A stretch of DNA of 5,050 nt from JBOGUF01 sp050696075 (lineage in GTDB: Bacteria; Chloroflexota; Chloroflexia; Thermomicrobiales; UBA6265), in NCBI GenBank assembly GCA_050696075.1, contig JBOGUF010000005.1:1-5050 (forward strand), given 5' to 3'. The translations under genes and the position numbers were made by a program. Shown here in pieces: positions 4,895 to 5,050 of the stretch (the stretch's first letter is position 1; each line of letters opens with the position of its first letter). Under the pieces are notes generated by a model that was not told where the DNA came from, did no database searches, and saw only the letters and a list, made by a program, of their open reading frames with translations.

Positions 4895-5050
4895 CTACTC
4901 CTGCCCTTGCTCGTCATCGTTGACCATCACGACCTGCCGGTCGGGGGTGGGGTAGGAGACGACCATGCGCGCGATGCGGTCGGCGGTGTTGAGGGCGTCG
5001 TGGACGACGCCGCGGGGGATGTGGATCGCCATGCCGGCTGTGAGGTGGTG
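4895..5050 (-). CDS. Cupin-domain protein, C-terminal part (continues from the left end of the window)
   Basis: The last 51 codons and the TAG stop (4897-4895) of the cupin are encoded here; codon 85 begins exactly at 5050. Reading onward from position 1 through this segment completes cupin motif 2, G90-x5-P96-x-G98-x2-H101-x3-N105, with H101 as the fourth metal ligand. The tail (DRIARMVVSYPTPDRQVVMVNDD) gives the final barrel strands. The 46 bases 5005-5050 duplicate 1-46, so this is the same gene, not a second copy. On the closed map the cupin is followed after 70 nt by parD on the same strand. Confidence 0.88.
   Translation of the reverse strand, partial: HHLTAGMAIHIPRGVVHDALNTADRIARMVVSYPTPDRQVVMVNDDEQGQE
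5005..5050. repeat. Terminal direct repeat, right copy (46 bp)
   Basis: This is an exact copy of window positions 1-46. Removing one copy gives a closed unit of 5,004 bp. The join is inside a gene and keeps its reading frame, so the seam is an arbitrary opening point and not necessarily an excision or attachment site. Confidence 0.95.

Noticed and set aside
1..5050. Two separate truncated cupin genes at the window ends
   Set aside because: The fragments overlap by exactly 46 identical bases at the extreme edges and join in frame into one perfect domain, so one gene opened by linearisation is far more economical.

Overview
The window is GC-rich bacterial DNA with tight same-strand gene packing, GTG and TTG starts, Shine-Dalgarno sites and a GntR-controlled sugar catabolic cluster. 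The style would fit a Chloroflexota/Thermomicrobia or actinobacterial type of genome, but nothing here fixes the phylum. There are no rRNA, tRNA, phage, transposase, CRISPR, replication or mobilisation genes.

The most important structural fact is that the first 46 bases (1-46) and the last 46 bases (5005-5050) are identical. Joined at this overlap, the sequence closes into a 5,004-bp unit. The join restores one intact minus-strand cupin gene whose second conserved motif straddles the seam. The window is therefore best read as a circular molecule, or as one period of a tandem repeat, opened inside the cupin gene.

Layout on the closed map. One minus-strand run reads: GntR/FCD regulator (2833-2159), Gfo/Idh/MocA dehydrogenase (2143-1145), TIM-barrel sugar isomerase/epimerase (1148-342), cupin (298 through the seam to 4895), ParD antitoxin (4824-4543) and ParE toxin (4559-4254). 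Most joints are very tight: a 15-nt gap, a 4-nt ATGA overlap, gaps of 43 and 70 nt, then a 17-nt overlap. A second Gfo/Idh/MocA dehydrogenase (3132-4235) runs on the plus strand. It is divergent from the regulator and convergent with the toxin, with only 18 nt between stops. The only sizeable non-coding stretch is the divergent regulatory region, about 2834-3131. It holds five perfect-phase tandem heptads ending in CAAT (2921-2955), which overlap candidate promoters in both directions, and a near-palindrome around GCAATTGC.

How the genes probably work together: the two NAD(P)-dependent oxidoreductases, the metal-dependent isomerase and the small cupin form a plausible route for oxidising and rearranging a sugar, polyol or sugar acid. 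The FCD regulator would sense a small acid from that route and act at the heptads. The substrate cannot be told from sequence. The ParDE pair would stabilise the unit if it is extrachromosomal or unstable. A 5-kb circle with catabolic genes and an addiction module but no recognisable replication gene is unusual. Tandem amplification, an excised circle and an assembly collapse all remain open.
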